Assembly: GCA_000719025.1 (NCBI GenBank) | Contig: JODP01000001.1 | Span: 434,001 to 498,000, forward strand | DNA length: 64,000 bases | DNA from: Kineosporia aurantiaca JCM 3230 | Lineage (GTDB): Bacteria > Actinomycetota > Actinomycetes > Actinomycetales > Kineosporiaceae | Direction: 5' to 3' | Part shown: positions 11,104 through 17,447 of the stretch, piece after piece | Numbering within the stretch: the first letter of the stretch is position 1 | Layout of the letters: each line of letters begins with the position of its first letter | Position numbers and translations under genes: made by a program | Notes under the pieces: model-generated | Told to the model about the DNA's origin: nothing | Databases searched by the model: none | What the model saw: the letters and a program-made list of their open reading frames with translations, nothing else

Positions 11104-11756
11104 GTTGCCGGCGCGGTGGAACCGCACTCGACGTGAGCGAGCTCCACATTGCCGTTGATCACCCCGGCGGTGGTCTTGCTGACGATGTGCGCCGCCGTGA
11201 TGGTGAGGTAGAACTGCCCACCGCTGTTGGTGACCACCTGCTCGTTGTAGGTGATGAAACCGACGTTCTGGTTCAGGACGTTGGTCAGCTGAACTGTCGT
11301 GTTCGGCGGGATGTTGCCGGTCGGGACCGTGTTCAGCGAGAGTCCCAAAAGGGTCAGTCCTCCGGCCTGCGCGGTGCCGGTCACTCCAGTCGCAGTAGCA
11401 GCGCAGTTGGCCGTCGCGGTGGCCAGCGAAAGGATGCCCGCCAGGCCGTATCCGTCGGCCTTCGCAGTCGCCGCCGCGGTGTCGGCCAGTGGGTCCGCAG
11501 TGGCGGTGCTCGTCATCGTTCCCGACGACGCGGACGCGCTGGGTGTGCTGGGATAGACGGATTGGGCGGTAGTGCTGCCCGCGCTGATGTCCCGGGAAGC
11601 GTAGCCACTGGCCGCGACCGTGCCGGCGAAGGCCTGGCTGGGCTGCGCAGCGAGCGGCACCAGGACCCAGGCCAGCAGCAGCACTGCGAGCACCCGGGCC
11701 AGCATGCGACGGGGGCGCGCGGCAGCCCGCTGCGGCCCCACGCCTTCCCCAGCCAC
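1..11756 (-). CDS. Giant secreted IPT/TIG-repeat protein (C-terminus outside window)
   Basis: The minus-strand frame is open from a GTG at 11756 to the window edge: at least 3,918 residues, with no stop. A GGGGAG ribosome site lies 8 bases before this GTG; a GTG two codons earlier is less well spaced. The N-terminus is a basic segment, a hydrophobic stretch rich in Leu/Val and an AFA-type signal-peptidase site, so the protein is exported. Residues of roughly 50-215 form a Ser/Thr/Ala-rich N-terminal module resembling actinobacterial choice-of-anchor modules (low confidence). After that come about 43 complete IPT/TIG immunoglobulin-like domains of 80-88 residues, each starting like PTVTxVSPxxGPxxGGT and ending near (F/Y)TY, plus a partial one at the edge. 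IPT/TIG giants are usually surface or secreted adhesive proteins; adhesion is inference. No enzymatic domain is visible. Any C-terminal anchor lies outside the window. Confidence 0.9.
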   Translation of the reverse strand, partial: MAGEGVGPQRAAARPRRMLARVLAVLLLAWVLVPLAAQPSQAFAGTVAASGYASRDISAGSTTAQSVYPSTPSASASSGTMTSTATADPLADTAAATAKADGYGLAGILSLATATANCAATATGVTGTAQAGGLTLLGLSLNTVPTGNIPPNTTVQLTNVLNQNVGFITYNEQVVTNSGGQFYLTITAAHIVSKTTAGVINGNVELAHVECGSTAPATPTVSSISPNQGPETGGTSVVVTGTNFLAVTSVKFGSSSATSYTVNTLNQLTAVAPAGTGVKDVLITNVAGTNSSGTVDDFTYIPKPVITAVSPVQGPTAGGTSVVITGTNLAATSAVMFGATSATSFVVNNSTTVTAVAPARAAGQIDIGLTTVGGTSDAVTADQYTFVAPPTVTNVSPPSGPLTSGNSVTITGAGFTGATAVKFGSTNAVSYTVNSATQITAVAPAGSAGTIDVTVTTVGGTSATSSADQYTYVAAPTVTNVAPTSGPTSAGTTVVITGTNLTGATAVKFGSNAATSVTVNSATQITATAPAGAAGTVDVTVTTPGGTSPTSSADQYTYVTAPAVTAVSPVRGPLAGGTTVIITGTNLSGASAVKFGPTAATSFTVNSATQITAVAPARAAGAADITVTTVGGTSATSSADLYTYVAAPTVTNVAPNAGPIAGGTSVTITGTGFTGATAVSIGGTAATGITVSSDTQMVVTTPAHSAGTVDVVVTAPGGTSAISSADQFTYYLAPTVTNVAPNTGPTSAGTVVVITGTNFSGATGVKFGATAATGVTVNSSTQITATAPAGSLGTVDVTVTTPGGTSATSSADQFTYLGPPTVTAVSPTRGPLAGGNVVVIAGTGFSNATAVTFGGTNASSFTVNSATQITAVAPAKTAGAVDVTVTTAGGTSAISSADLYTYVNAPTVTAISPTVGPIAGGTNVTVTGTGFTGATAVTFGGVPASGVITVSSDTQITAVTPAHVSGTVDLVVTAPGGISATSSADHFTYIDPPAVTGIGPNSGPVAGSVLQTVTITGTDFTGTTGVTFDGYPPIQILSVTATQIQVRGVPPHLTGPVHIQVTTPYGTSAQTSADVYTYQGLPTLTSVSPSSGPLAGGNTVVLTGTGFTTTTNVSFGANAASYTVNSDTQITATVPAGSAGSVNVTVTSLFGVTGSSNPVQYTYVAAPVVSSISPATGPVAGSTLVTINGTGFSGATGVSFGGTPAAGITVSSDSLITVFSPARTAGTVDITVTSVGGTSATSAADRFTYVAAPTVTALSPSSGPAAGSTSVTITGTGFSGATAVLFGGTAATSFTVNSGTQITAVTPAHAAGTVDVSVTSIGGTSATVAADQYTFVSAPTITAISPPAGPLGGGVSVTITGTGLTGTSAVSFGGTAATSFTVDSATQITAIAPAHVAGTVDVAVTTVGGTSATVPADRYTYQVAPSVTGLAPTHGPIAGGTLVTITGSGFSGATSVTFGGVPAGGVISVSNDTQIIAQAPAHAVGTVDVVVTAPGGISPTAGTANDFLYVSAPTISGLSPVNGPIAGGTSVVITGTGFTTVSGATSVQFGGSNATSYSVTSDTQITAVTPAHTAGPVGVTVTTADGGSSTATASSTFTYISVPAVTSIAPTTGPEVGGTAVTISGTALSTASSVRFGSSAAAFTVNSDTSITATAPAGTGLVDITVTTAGGTSATGAADRFRYVGTPTVTGISPVSGPVAGGTSVTITGTQFYGVTGVSLGGVAATFTVNSPTQITAVTPAHAAGAVDLRVTTSDGGTSSAGTTFTYVADPVVSGLTPNTGPLPGGTVVVISGSGFSGATAVTFDSTPATTFTVNSGTQITATSPAGSVGTVDVTVTGPFATSATSSADRFSYVAGPVLTSVAPAAGPLAGGTAVTLTGTGFTVGSTITFGAAAATAIQYVSPTQLTAVTPAGTAGPVDVVVTTAYGQDTLVNGYRYRAAPSVTAVAPASGPEAGGTTVVVTGTGFTDASAVRFGSVGATLFTVSSDTSITATAPAGTGMVDVTVTGPGGTSATVTADRYRYAPVPVLSSVSPTFGPTGGGTTATLTGSGFTGATSVTIDGASVPFSVVNDTTITVTTPGGSGTVPIVVTTPGGSTAPGQFTYANVPTVSSLSPNSGPLGGGTSVTISGTGFTTGSSVTFGGTPASSLLFVSATELTAVAPAKASPGPVNVTVTTPYGSASGAYRYVAAPTVTVVQPGAGPLAGGTVVTVTGTGFNDVTSVAFGASPATTFTVNSDTSITAVAPPHAAGAVDLTVSGVGGTSATSTADRFTYLAAPTIGTLAPASGPLGGGTLVVITGTGFTPDSAVSFGPTAATSVQYISPTEVRAVAPAAASAGSVLVRVTTAGGTDSGLFTYRDAPTISQLQPAAGPETGGTTVIITGSDFSAATDVRFGSATATFTVDSNTRITATAPAGTGTVGVRVTGPGGTSAPGQFRYAPVPVVNSLSPTFGPTVGGTALTVSGSGFTGAASVTINGASVTFVQVDDSTITLTTPPGPAGSVDLIVTTPGGSSTPVQFLYADAPTVSAISPEAGPLAGGTSVTISGTDFTSNSTVAFGPTAATSVQYISPTQLIAVSPARASAGLVNVVVSTPYGSSSAAGTANDFAYTNAPTVSTVSPSAGPTGGGTTVTIAGSGLTGASNVTFDGVAASYTVNNDATITAVSPPGSAGNAVVRVTTAGGSDTGTFRYANAPVVGSIAPAEGPEAGGTLLTINGSGFTGASVVRFGATAATSVTVSSDTLITAIAPAGTGTVGVVVTAPGGTSAPQNYRYAPIPAITQLAPDQGPLTGGTAVTITGSGFSGATDVTVDAATVAFTVVNGSTITFTTSAHSAGPAPVVVTTAGGSSAPASFTYVVAPVVSAVSPPDGPVGGGTAVTISGSGLTGPSGVTFDGVAASYTVNSDSSITAVTPPGSAGTAVVRVTTAGGSDTGTFRYANAAAITGISPTAGPESGGTLVTIDGSGFTGATVVRFGANPATGLTVSSDTRITVFAPAGTGTVNVVVTAPGGASAPEPYRYAPIPTVTQLAPASGPITGGTVVTVTGTGFTGATSVTIRGVQIPFTPTDDSTLTLTAPVGTAGSAALVVTTPGGASTPVSFTYVNAPTVTGLTPDAGSLGGGTAVTINGTDFTANSAVTFGGTSATSVQYVSPSQLIADSPARGSAAVVNVIVSTPYGSSPAAGTANDFAYTNAPTVSTVSPPAGPVGGGTTVTISGSGLTGASSVTFDGVAVSYTVNDDATITAVTPPGSAGNAVVRVTTAGGSDNGTFRYANAPSVSSIAPTAGPEAGGTLVTINGSGFTGASTVLFGSAAATGVTVSSDTQITAFAPAGTGTVGVTVTAPGGTSAPENYRYAPVPAISQLSPSSGPVVGGTLMTITGSGFVGTTDVRIDGAAVAFIVVNATTITVNAPAHPAGVAPVEVTTPGGSSAPASFTYVNAPTVTGLSPATGPLAGGTNVTITGTDFTPASTVTFGSTSAASVQYVSGTELNATAPAHTPATIVDVVVTTSYGSSSTAGTANDFSYRSAPALTSITPRAGPEAGGTVVTITGSDFTGATTVRFGSTSAAFTVSNDTAITATAPPGTGTVNVTVSGPGGTSSAEPFRYAPIPAIGSLGPTNGPLSGGTVVTISGSGFSGATAVTIGGTSVPFTVIDGNTISFTTPAGTAGTEDIVVVTPGGSSAPVSFSYVSPPVVTAIAPNAGPLAGGTPVTISGTDFTGASAVTFDGVAATSFTVDNDTTITAVSPSGAAGSAVVRVTTPGGSATGAFRYANGPAVNQIQPAAGPLAGGTTVTISGTDFTGAGAVTFDGVAATSFIVSSDSSITAVTPPGVVGSAVVEVATPGGTATGTFRYAAVPTVTQIQPASGPEAGGTSVTITGTGFTGASSVRFGIVAATFTVDSDTQITAITPAETGAVDVATTTPGGIS

Positions 11757-12049
11757 GCTCACAGCTCCCCGCCGCAGCCCATGGGCCGGATGCCCCATGA
11801 TCCGGCCCTGGGGAATGTAAGAGGCGGCGGCGCCGCAGAGGGATTACCGGTACCGGACGGGAGCGTCTCGCGCTTCTGGGTGTTAATCCGGCCAAGTGGG
11901 CAGGACGGAGTCATCCCCGAGGAGCGAGACACCTGCATCCCACACCCCCACTTGCGCTGAGCACCGTCCCTTACCCTCGGCCGGAAGTGACCTCGGCTAT
12001 ACGGGTGGGAGGGGGGTAGTGCAGGGCTACCCGGTCGGGCGCTTAAGTC
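11757..12049. other. Leader region of the IPT/TIG gene
   Basis: This 293-base gap is the only upstream DNA for the giant gene. Read on the minus strand it is unusually long for this gene-dense window and contains a CCGGTACCGG palindrome near 11850. I looked for cyclic-di-AMP and cyclic-di-GMP aptamer cores, which often precede actinobacterial cell-wall genes, and could not find either. No terminator for the pseudogene transcript is obvious. Confidence 0.4.
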
Positions 12050-13603
12050 TCACCGAAGGTGATGGACGGGGGCGAGGTCGAACACCGGGGTGGCCAGGCC
12101 CTCGAAGCGGGCCTTGAGCTGAAGTGCGAGGTAGAGACCGTAATGCCGGGACTGGTGCAGATTGCCGCCGTGGAACCAGAGGTTCGGCTGCTGGGTGGGT
12201 TTGCACATGTTGCGCTCCTCCCCCTCCCACGGCCCGGGGTCCTTGGTGGTGTCGGAGCCCAGGCCCAGACCTTGCCGACCCGGTCGGCCGTGGCCGGATC
12301 GACCAGATCCGCCACCCAGCCGTTCATCGAGCCGAACCCGGTCGCGTAGACCGCCAGGTCGGCGGGCAGCTCGGTGCCGTCGGCGAGCACCACCGCGTCT
12401 TCGGTCAGGTGGTCCACCTGGCCCTGAACGAGCTTGATCCGGCCGTCGGCGACGAGTTCGGCGGCGCCCACGTCGATGTAGTAGCCGGAGCCGCGGCGCA
12501 GGTACTTCATGAACAGGCCGGAGCCGTCGTCGCCCCAGTCGTGCCGGAACCCACGTCGGCGTCGTGCTCCCAGAGCGCGCCGCAGATGTCGTGGGCCGAA
12601 TTGTTCGAGCCGATCACCACGACGCGCTTGCCCTGGTAGGCGTCCGGGCCGGGATGTGCGCTGGAGTGATGCTGCTCCCCGGCGAACCGGTCCGCCCCGC
12701 GAAACTGCGGCACATTCGGCTTGCCGGACATGCCGGTCGCGAAAACCAGCTGCTTCGGCCGGAGCTCGATGCTCTCGCCGTCCCGATCGACGGTGAGGCT
12801 CCAGGTCTGGCTGGCTTCGTCAAAGGTGGCCGAGGTGACGGTGGAACGCGACCAGTAGGGCACCTCCATCACCCTCGTGTCCATCTCCAGCCAGTCCGCG
12901 ATCTTGTCCTTCGGTGCGAAAACCGGCCAATTGCGCGGGAAGGGGAGGTACGGAAGGTGGTCGTACCAGACCGGGTCGTGCAGACAGAGGCTGCGGTACC
13001 GGCCCCGCCACTGGTCTCCCGGGCGCTCCTGCCGGTCCAGCACCAGGGCAGGCACGTCGAGCTGACGCAGCCGGGCGCCCAGGGCGATGCCGGCCTGGCC
13101 ACCGCCGATCACCACGACGTAGGGCTGCTCGTCCCGGCCCAGCCCGGCCGCCTCCGCCTCGCGCTTCTCCCGCCAGGTCGCGCGGCCCTTGGCCAGCTCG
13201 TGCTCAACCCCTCGCGGGCGGCGCTCGCCCTGCGCCTCTTCGAAGCCCTTCAGCTCGTACAGCGTGGTCAGCAGGGTGAAGGCCTGCCCGTCGACCAGCC
13301 GGAGGTGTCCCTTGCCGAGACCGACCGCGGTCTCGAACCCGATTCAAGCCTCGACCACGCCACCCGATTCGGTAGCCGGCTCGGAAGCGACGAAACCCGA
13401 GGGTTCGGTCGTCCCCAAGCAGGCCGCCAGCATCCTGCGCACCCGTCGGGCCCCTCGACGGTGGTGATGTTCCAGGTGAAGGCGATCAGATCGCGCCAGA
13501 AACCGTTCGGCGCGAAAAGATCTGCGGCCGTTCCGATGTCCCCCGCCGAGAGCGCCGCCTGGAATCTCGCCAGCCAGTCGTCGACCTGTTCCTGAGCCGT
13601 CAT
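12050..13603 (-). pseudogene. Degraded NAD(P)/FAD-dependent monooxygenase
   Basis: The intact relative would be a protein of about 600 residues with an N-terminal SnoaL/NTF2-like domain and a flavin monooxygenase body. Remains run from MTAQEQVDDWLARFQ at 13603, through the Rossmann motif VVIGGGQAGIALGA near 13115 and a second NADP motif VVVIGSNNSAHD near 12600, to a natural end at 12050. Lesions seen: a frameshift near 13445 inside the NTF2-like domain; an in-frame TGA at 13344-13346 where relatives are expected to have Trp; an internal deletion of roughly 60 codons plus a frameshift near 12535, which joins the second Rossmann motif to the GDDGSGLF segment; and a frameshift near 12275 before the C-terminal segment. 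Four independent lesions make sequencing error unlikely. Family assignment is firm; the original substrate is unknown. Confidence 0.9.
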
Positions 13604-13623
13604 CGGCCACTCCCCTACAGGCG

Positions 13624-13662
13624 GTGTACTGCCAGCACATCACCGATGTACTGGCAGCACAC
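13624..13662. promoter_or_regulatory. Inverted repeat upstream of the monooxygenase pseudogene
   Basis: GTGTACTGCCAG at 13624-13635 pairs with CTGGCAGCACAC at 13651-13662 (11 of 12 positions) around a 15-base loop. It lies between the start of the pseudogene and the stop of the GH2 gene. It could be a regulator operator for the dead gene or a weak terminator for the GH2 transcript. There is no T-run, which slightly favours an operator. Confidence 0.4.
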
Positions 13663-13679
13663 CTACCCGTTTGGCGAGG

Positions 13680-15977
13680 TTACGGAGCCCAGGGCGCCTC
13701 GATCGCCCAGGTGGTATCGGCGTCGAACGACGGGTCCGCGTCGTAGGCCGCGTTGCCGCCCGGTGTGGCCAGCCAGAGTTCGGCGTTGTAGTGCCGCAGG
13801 TACTGGCCCGGGTAGTTGTACGCGCTGAACTTCACCCCACCGTCGGCCTGCTCGGCGCAGAACGTGGCGTCGGCCTTGAACAGCGCCGAACCGTCACTCG
13901 GGTTCCGCTTAACCCGGAAGGCCTGATGCCGCAAATACTCTCCCGGATAGTTGACCGACTCGAACGAGTAGCAGGAGCTGTCGATCAGGCCCGGCACGAT
14001 GGTCCAGGTGGCATCCTGCTTGAGCAGGTCGGAGGCGGCGGCATCGACCACCGCGGTGTAGCCGAGTCCGTCCGCGTGCCGGATGTAACGGTTGTCGAAG
14101 CCGGGGGTGGTGGCCCGGATCGAGTGCCTGCCGGTCGGCACCGAGACCGCCGGATTCGACGTCGGCGCCGCGATCAGCTGCTCGTTGGCCTGCCTCAGCC
14201 GCGGAACATCCACCTTGACCACCTGCCGGTCGTAGGTGGCCAGGCCGTTCACCTCGTTCTCCACGTCGGTGGTCTCGGTGTAGACCGACGCCGACAACCC
14301 GGTGGCCACGCCGGAGGTGCGCATCTGAGTCCACAATCCGATCAGCCGCCGGTTCAGCCGGTCCGCCGTGCCCTGATCCTCATAGCTGAACCCGCCGCCC
14401 GGGAACCACTCGTGTCCGGCCACTTTCAGTCCTAGGCCGCCGAACTCACCGACCACCCCGGCCCGCGTCGCCGTAGGCCGGGCGACACCCGGCCCGGTGT
14501 AGTTGTGATTGTCGATCACGTCCCCGTTGCCACCGTCGACCGCGCCGCAACAGTTCACCCCGCTCATGTTGTCGACCAGCCGGCTCGGGTCGTACTTCTT
14601 CACCATGTCGGCCACCGCGGCCTGGTCGTGCTGGCCCCAGCCCTCGTTCTGGGCCACCCAAAGCACCACCGACGGCGAGCTGCGGTGCTGGTCGATCAGC
14701 GCCTTGAACTCTTTCTCCCACTGGGCTTTGGCCGCCGCGTCGGGCTGGTAGTCCGGCCGCATCGAGGGCATGTCCTGCCACACCATCAGGCCCAGCTTGT
14801 CCGCCCAGTAGTACCAGCGTTGCGGCTCCACCTTGATGTGCTTACGGACCATGTTGAAACCGGTCGACTTCAGCAGCGTCAGATCGGACTTCAGCGCCGC
14901 GTCGGTCGGTGCCGTGTAGATCCCGTCCGGCCAGTAGCCCTGGTCGAGAGTGCCGGACTGGAAAAGGAACTTGCCGTTCAGCACGATCCGCTGCTTACCG
15001 TCGACCGGCTTCACCGCGATCGACCGCATCCCGGCGTAAGAGCCCACCGTGTCCACGGTTTTCTGACCCGTCTTCAACTCGATCTTGACGTCGTAGAGAA
15101 ACGGGCTGTCGGGCGTCCACAATCGGGGCTTGGGGATTTTCAGCGACATCTGCTGCCCAGCCGCAGCACTCGCACTGACCACCTTGACCCCGCCGGCCGA
15201 GACGGTGACGACGGAAGTGGCGTTCTTCGTCGTCCCGACCTTCACCTTGAGCGTCGAGGAGGGCAGATCCGGCACCAGATCGACCTTGGTGACGTGAGTC
15301 GCGTTCACCGGCTCCAGCCAGACGGTCTGCCAGATGCCGGACGCCGAGGTGTAGAAGATCCCACCCCCGGTCTCCGGCTGAACCCCCTGCAGTTCCTGCT
15401 TGCCGACCGCCTGAGTGCCCGCGTTGCCCGGGTCCCAGACCCCGACAACCAGCGTATTGGCGCCCTTGGCAAGGGCATCCGTGATGTCGTAGGAGAAGGC
15501 GTCGTACCCGCCGTCATGCGTGGCGCCGACCTTCTTGCCGTTCACCCAGATGTCGGTGCGATAATCCACCGCGCCGAAGTTCAGCTGCACCCGCTGGCCC
15601 GACCAGCCCGCCGGAACCGTGAAAGTCCTTCGGTACCAGAGCCGATCGTCACCGGTGATCCGGCGCTGGATGCCCGAGAGCGCAGACTCGGCCACGAAAG
15701 GCACCCGGATCTGTTCGGAGAAGGCCTGCGGCGGAGTGGTCGTACTGCTCGGAGTTACCTCGAAATCCCAGATTCCGTTGAGGTTCTGCCATTGCGCCCG
15801 GGTCATCTGCGGACGCGGGTACTCCGGCAACGGCTGGTCGACCGGCACCTGGTCGGTCCAGGGCGTGGTCATCGGGGCGGGTTTCGGTTGCCAGTCGGCG
15901 GCCTGGGCGTTCCGGGTCCCCAGCAGGAGGCCGAACGCGAGGAGGAGAACGATCAGGGCAGGCAAGCGCTGACGCAT
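13680..15977 (-). CDS. Secreted glycoside hydrolase family 2 enzyme with C-terminal AbfB-like domain
   Basis: The product is 765 residues. A signal peptide occupies about residues 1-27 (cleavage after NAQA). Residues 40-230 form the GH2 sugar-binding jelly-roll, about 230-320 the Ig-like domain, and 325-600 the TIM barrel. The barrel carries the acid/base in QNEGW (E445) and a candidate nucleophile in VVGEFGG (E511). Residues of about 615-760 resemble an arabinofuranosidase-B (CBM42) beta-trefoil, with the repeated YPG(E/Q)YLRH motif. GH2 enzymes cleave beta-galactosides, glucuronides, mannosides or arabinosides; the AbfB-like domain suggests an arabinan- or galactan-containing plant polymer. 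Placement beside galK, a DeoR regulator and galT suggests that galactose is released outside the cell and then used by the Leloir pathway. The precise substrate is inferred, not shown. Confidence 0.85.
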   Translation of the reverse strand: MRQRLPALIVLLLAFGLLLGTRNAQAADWQPKPAPMTTPWTDQVPVDQPLPEYPRPQMTRAQWQNLNGIWDFEVTPSSTTTPPQAFSEQIRVPFVAESALSGIQRRITGDDRLWYRRTFTVPAGWSGQRVQLNFGAVDYRTDIWVNGKKVGATHDGGYDAFSYDITDALAKGANTLVVGVWDPGNAGTQAVGKQELQGVQPETGGGIFYTSASGIWQTVWLEPVNATHVTKVDLVPDLPSSTLKVKVGTTKNATSVVTVSAGGVKVVSASAAAGQQMSLKIPKPRLWTPDSPFLYDVKIELKTGQKTVDTVGSYAGMRSIAVKPVDGKQRIVLNGKFLFQSGTLDQGYWPDGIYTAPTDAALKSDLTLLKSTGFNMVRKHIKVEPQRWYYWADKLGLMVWQDMPSMRPDYQPDAAAKAQWEKEFKALIDQHRSSPSVVLWVAQNEGWGQHDQAAVADMVKKYDPSRLVDNMSGVNCCGAVDGGNGDVIDNHNYTGPGVARPTATRAGVVGEFGGLGLKVAGHEWFPGGGFSYEDQGTADRLNRRLIGLWTQMRTSGVATGLSASVYTETTDVENEVNGLATYDRQVVKVDVPRLRQANEQLIAAPTSNPAVSVPTGRHSIRATTPGFDNRYIRHADGLGYTAVVDAAASDLLKQDATWTIVPGLIDSSCYSFESVNYPGEYLRHQAFRVKRNPSDGSALFKADATFCAEQADGGVKFSAYNYPGQYLRHYNAELWLATPGGNAAYDADPSFDADTTWAIEAPWAP

Positions 15978-16021
15978 GGAAGCTCCCTTCGACGGGGCGC
16001 CAGCACATCAGCAAAACGGAC

Positions 16022-16055
16022 AAAAGGCACCTGCCCGATCGGCGAGGTGCCTTTT
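16022..16055 (-). terminator. Terminator downstream of galK
   Basis: A hairpin with arms AAAAGGCACCT (16022-16032) and AGGTGCCTTTT (16045-16055) sits between galK and the GH2 start, with a T-run when read on the minus strand. The loop also contains a GCC/GGC pairing. It should end galK transcripts and insulate the GH2 gene, so the two are probably separate transcription units. Confidence 0.75.
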
Positions 16056-16095
16056 GCCCGTCCTTGCGGTTGAACCGCGCTTACGTCGGTGCGGG

Positions 16096-17265
16096 TCAGC
16101 GGTCCCGGGAGGCGCCGCGGGAGGGAAGCATGGTCCGGATCACCGGCTCCTTCCAGCCGCGCTCGGCGAAGGTCGCCAGCACGGCTGCCCCCAGCGCCTC
16201 CACCTTGTCCTTCTCGACCAGGGCGATCGCCGAGCCGCCGAAGCCGCCGCCGGTCATCCGGGCGCCGATCGCACCGTGCTCCAGCGCCGTCTCCACGGTC
16301 ACGTCGATCTCCTCGACGGTGATCTCGAAGTCGTCCCGCATCGAGGCGTGCGAGGCGGTCATCAGCCGGCCGAACTCGGTCCAGTCGTCCCGGTCCATCG
16401 CCTGGCCGGCCTCGACCACCCGGGCGTTCTCGGTGACGATGTGCCGGGCCCGCTTGAGCAGCACCGGGTCGGTCAGCCGGTCCAGGTCGGCGAACGTGGC
16501 CTGCCGCAGCGAGTCGACGCCGAGCTCGGCCGCGGCCTCCTCGCAGGAGCGGCGACGGGCGCCGTATTCGCCGCCGGCGTGGCTGTGCGCGACCCGGGTG
16601 TCCATCACCATCAGGGCCAGCCCGGCGCCGTCCAGGTCGAAGGGCACCTGCTTGGTGCTGAGTTCGAGCACGTCGAAGAGCAGCGCGTGGCCCTGGGTGC
16701 AGAGGATCGACGCGGCCTGGTCCATCAGCCCGGTCTTGGCGCCGACGTACTCGTTCTCCGCGTACTGGGCCAGCTGGGCCACGGCCAGGCCCTGCGGCGC
16801 GTCGGACAGCTCGGCCAGGTCGATCAGCGCGGTGGCGACGGCGCACTCCAGCGCGGCACTCGAGGAGAGCCCGGCCCCCAGGGGCACCCGGCCGTCCAGG
16901 TAGAGATCGGCGCCCGGCAGCGCGTATCCCTTGGTCTGCAGCGCCCAGGCGACGCCGGCGACGTAGCCGCCCCAGCCCTCGACCGAGCCCGGCTCCAGCT
17001 TGTCCAGCTCGATCTCGGCCTTCTCCTCCTGCTGGGCGGAGGCGATCCGGAGCACCCGGCTCCCGGTCCGCGAGGCGGCCACGGTGACCCGGTCGGGGAT
17101 CGCCAGGGGCATCACGAACCCGTTGTTGTAGTCGGTGTGCTCGCCGATCAGGTTCACCCGTCCCGGTGAGGACCAGACCCCGGCCGGGGCCGCCCCGTAG
17201 AGGTCGGCGAAGGCGGAGGCGACGGCCTCTACCGGTTCTGCTGCGGCGTCTGGCTGGGTGTTCAC
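16096..17265 (-). CDS. galK: Galactokinase
   Basis: The GHMP kinase (389 residues from GTG 17265) phosphorylates alpha-D-galactose at C1 in the Leloir pathway, in the cytoplasm. Visible signatures are the galactokinase N-terminal motif GRVNLIGEHTDYN, the ATP-binding loop PLGAGLSSSAALE and the C-terminal GGGFGGSAIAL. Length is normal for the family. The start is placed at the GTG preceded by GAAGG at 6 bases; the longer upstream frame is a run of Arg/Pro-rich non-conserved codons. It is transcribed divergently from a DeoR-type gene 182 bases away, and galT lies just past that regulator. This gives a compact galK<>deoR-galT locus, probably induced by galactose or a phosphorylated derivative. 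Confidence 0.95.
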   Translation of the reverse strand: MNTQPDAAAEPVEAVASAFADLYGAAPAGVWSSPGRVNLIGEHTDYNNGFVMPLAIPDRVTVAASRTGSRVLRIASAQQEEKAEIELDKLEPGSVEGWGGYVAGVAWALQTKGYALPGADLYLDGRVPLGAGLSSSAALECAVATALIDLAELSDAPQGLAVAQLAQYAENEYVGAKTGLMDQAASILCTQGHALLFDVLELSTKQVPFDLDGAGLALMVMDTRVAHSHAGGEYGARRRSCEEAAAELGVDSLRQATFADLDRLTDPVLLKRARHIVTENARVVEAGQAMDRDDWTEFGRLMTASHASMRDDFEITVEEIDVTVETALEHGAIGARMTGGGFGGSAIALVEKDKVEALGAAVLATFAERGWKEPVIRTMLPSRGASRDR

Positions 17266-17447
17266 GTCTGGCCTTCGGCGACGGGTGCACGATCGATCGG
17301 GCACGAACTGACTCGGGACCACATGGTGGCCCATGAGCTTGGGCAACACCAGATTATGACTGCTCCATCGGGGTGCTTGTGATCGGGTAGATACTCCTTC
17401 TGACCGCTTCTGATCGTTCGCTGACCGTTGTCGCCTATGCTGCTGGA
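17266..17447. promoter_or_regulatory. Divergent galK/deoR promoter region with CTGAYCG repeats
   Basis: The 182-base divergent gap contains three direct repeats, CTTCTGACCG, CTTCTGATCG and TTCGCTGACCG (about 17397-17427), spaced 10-11 bases apart just ahead of the regulator start. It also has a CATAAT-type minus-strand -10 candidate near 17352-17359. Helically phased direct repeats are typical of DeoR-family operators, so autoregulation together with control of galK is likely. An AGATTATGA string here recurs upstream of the galT leader ORF. Confidence 0.5.

Noticed and set aside
11757..12049. Possible cyclic-di-nucleotide riboswitch ahead of the IPT/TIG gene
   Set aside because: The conserved cores of the ydaO (cyclic-di-AMP) and GEMM (cyclic-di-GMP) aptamers could not be found.
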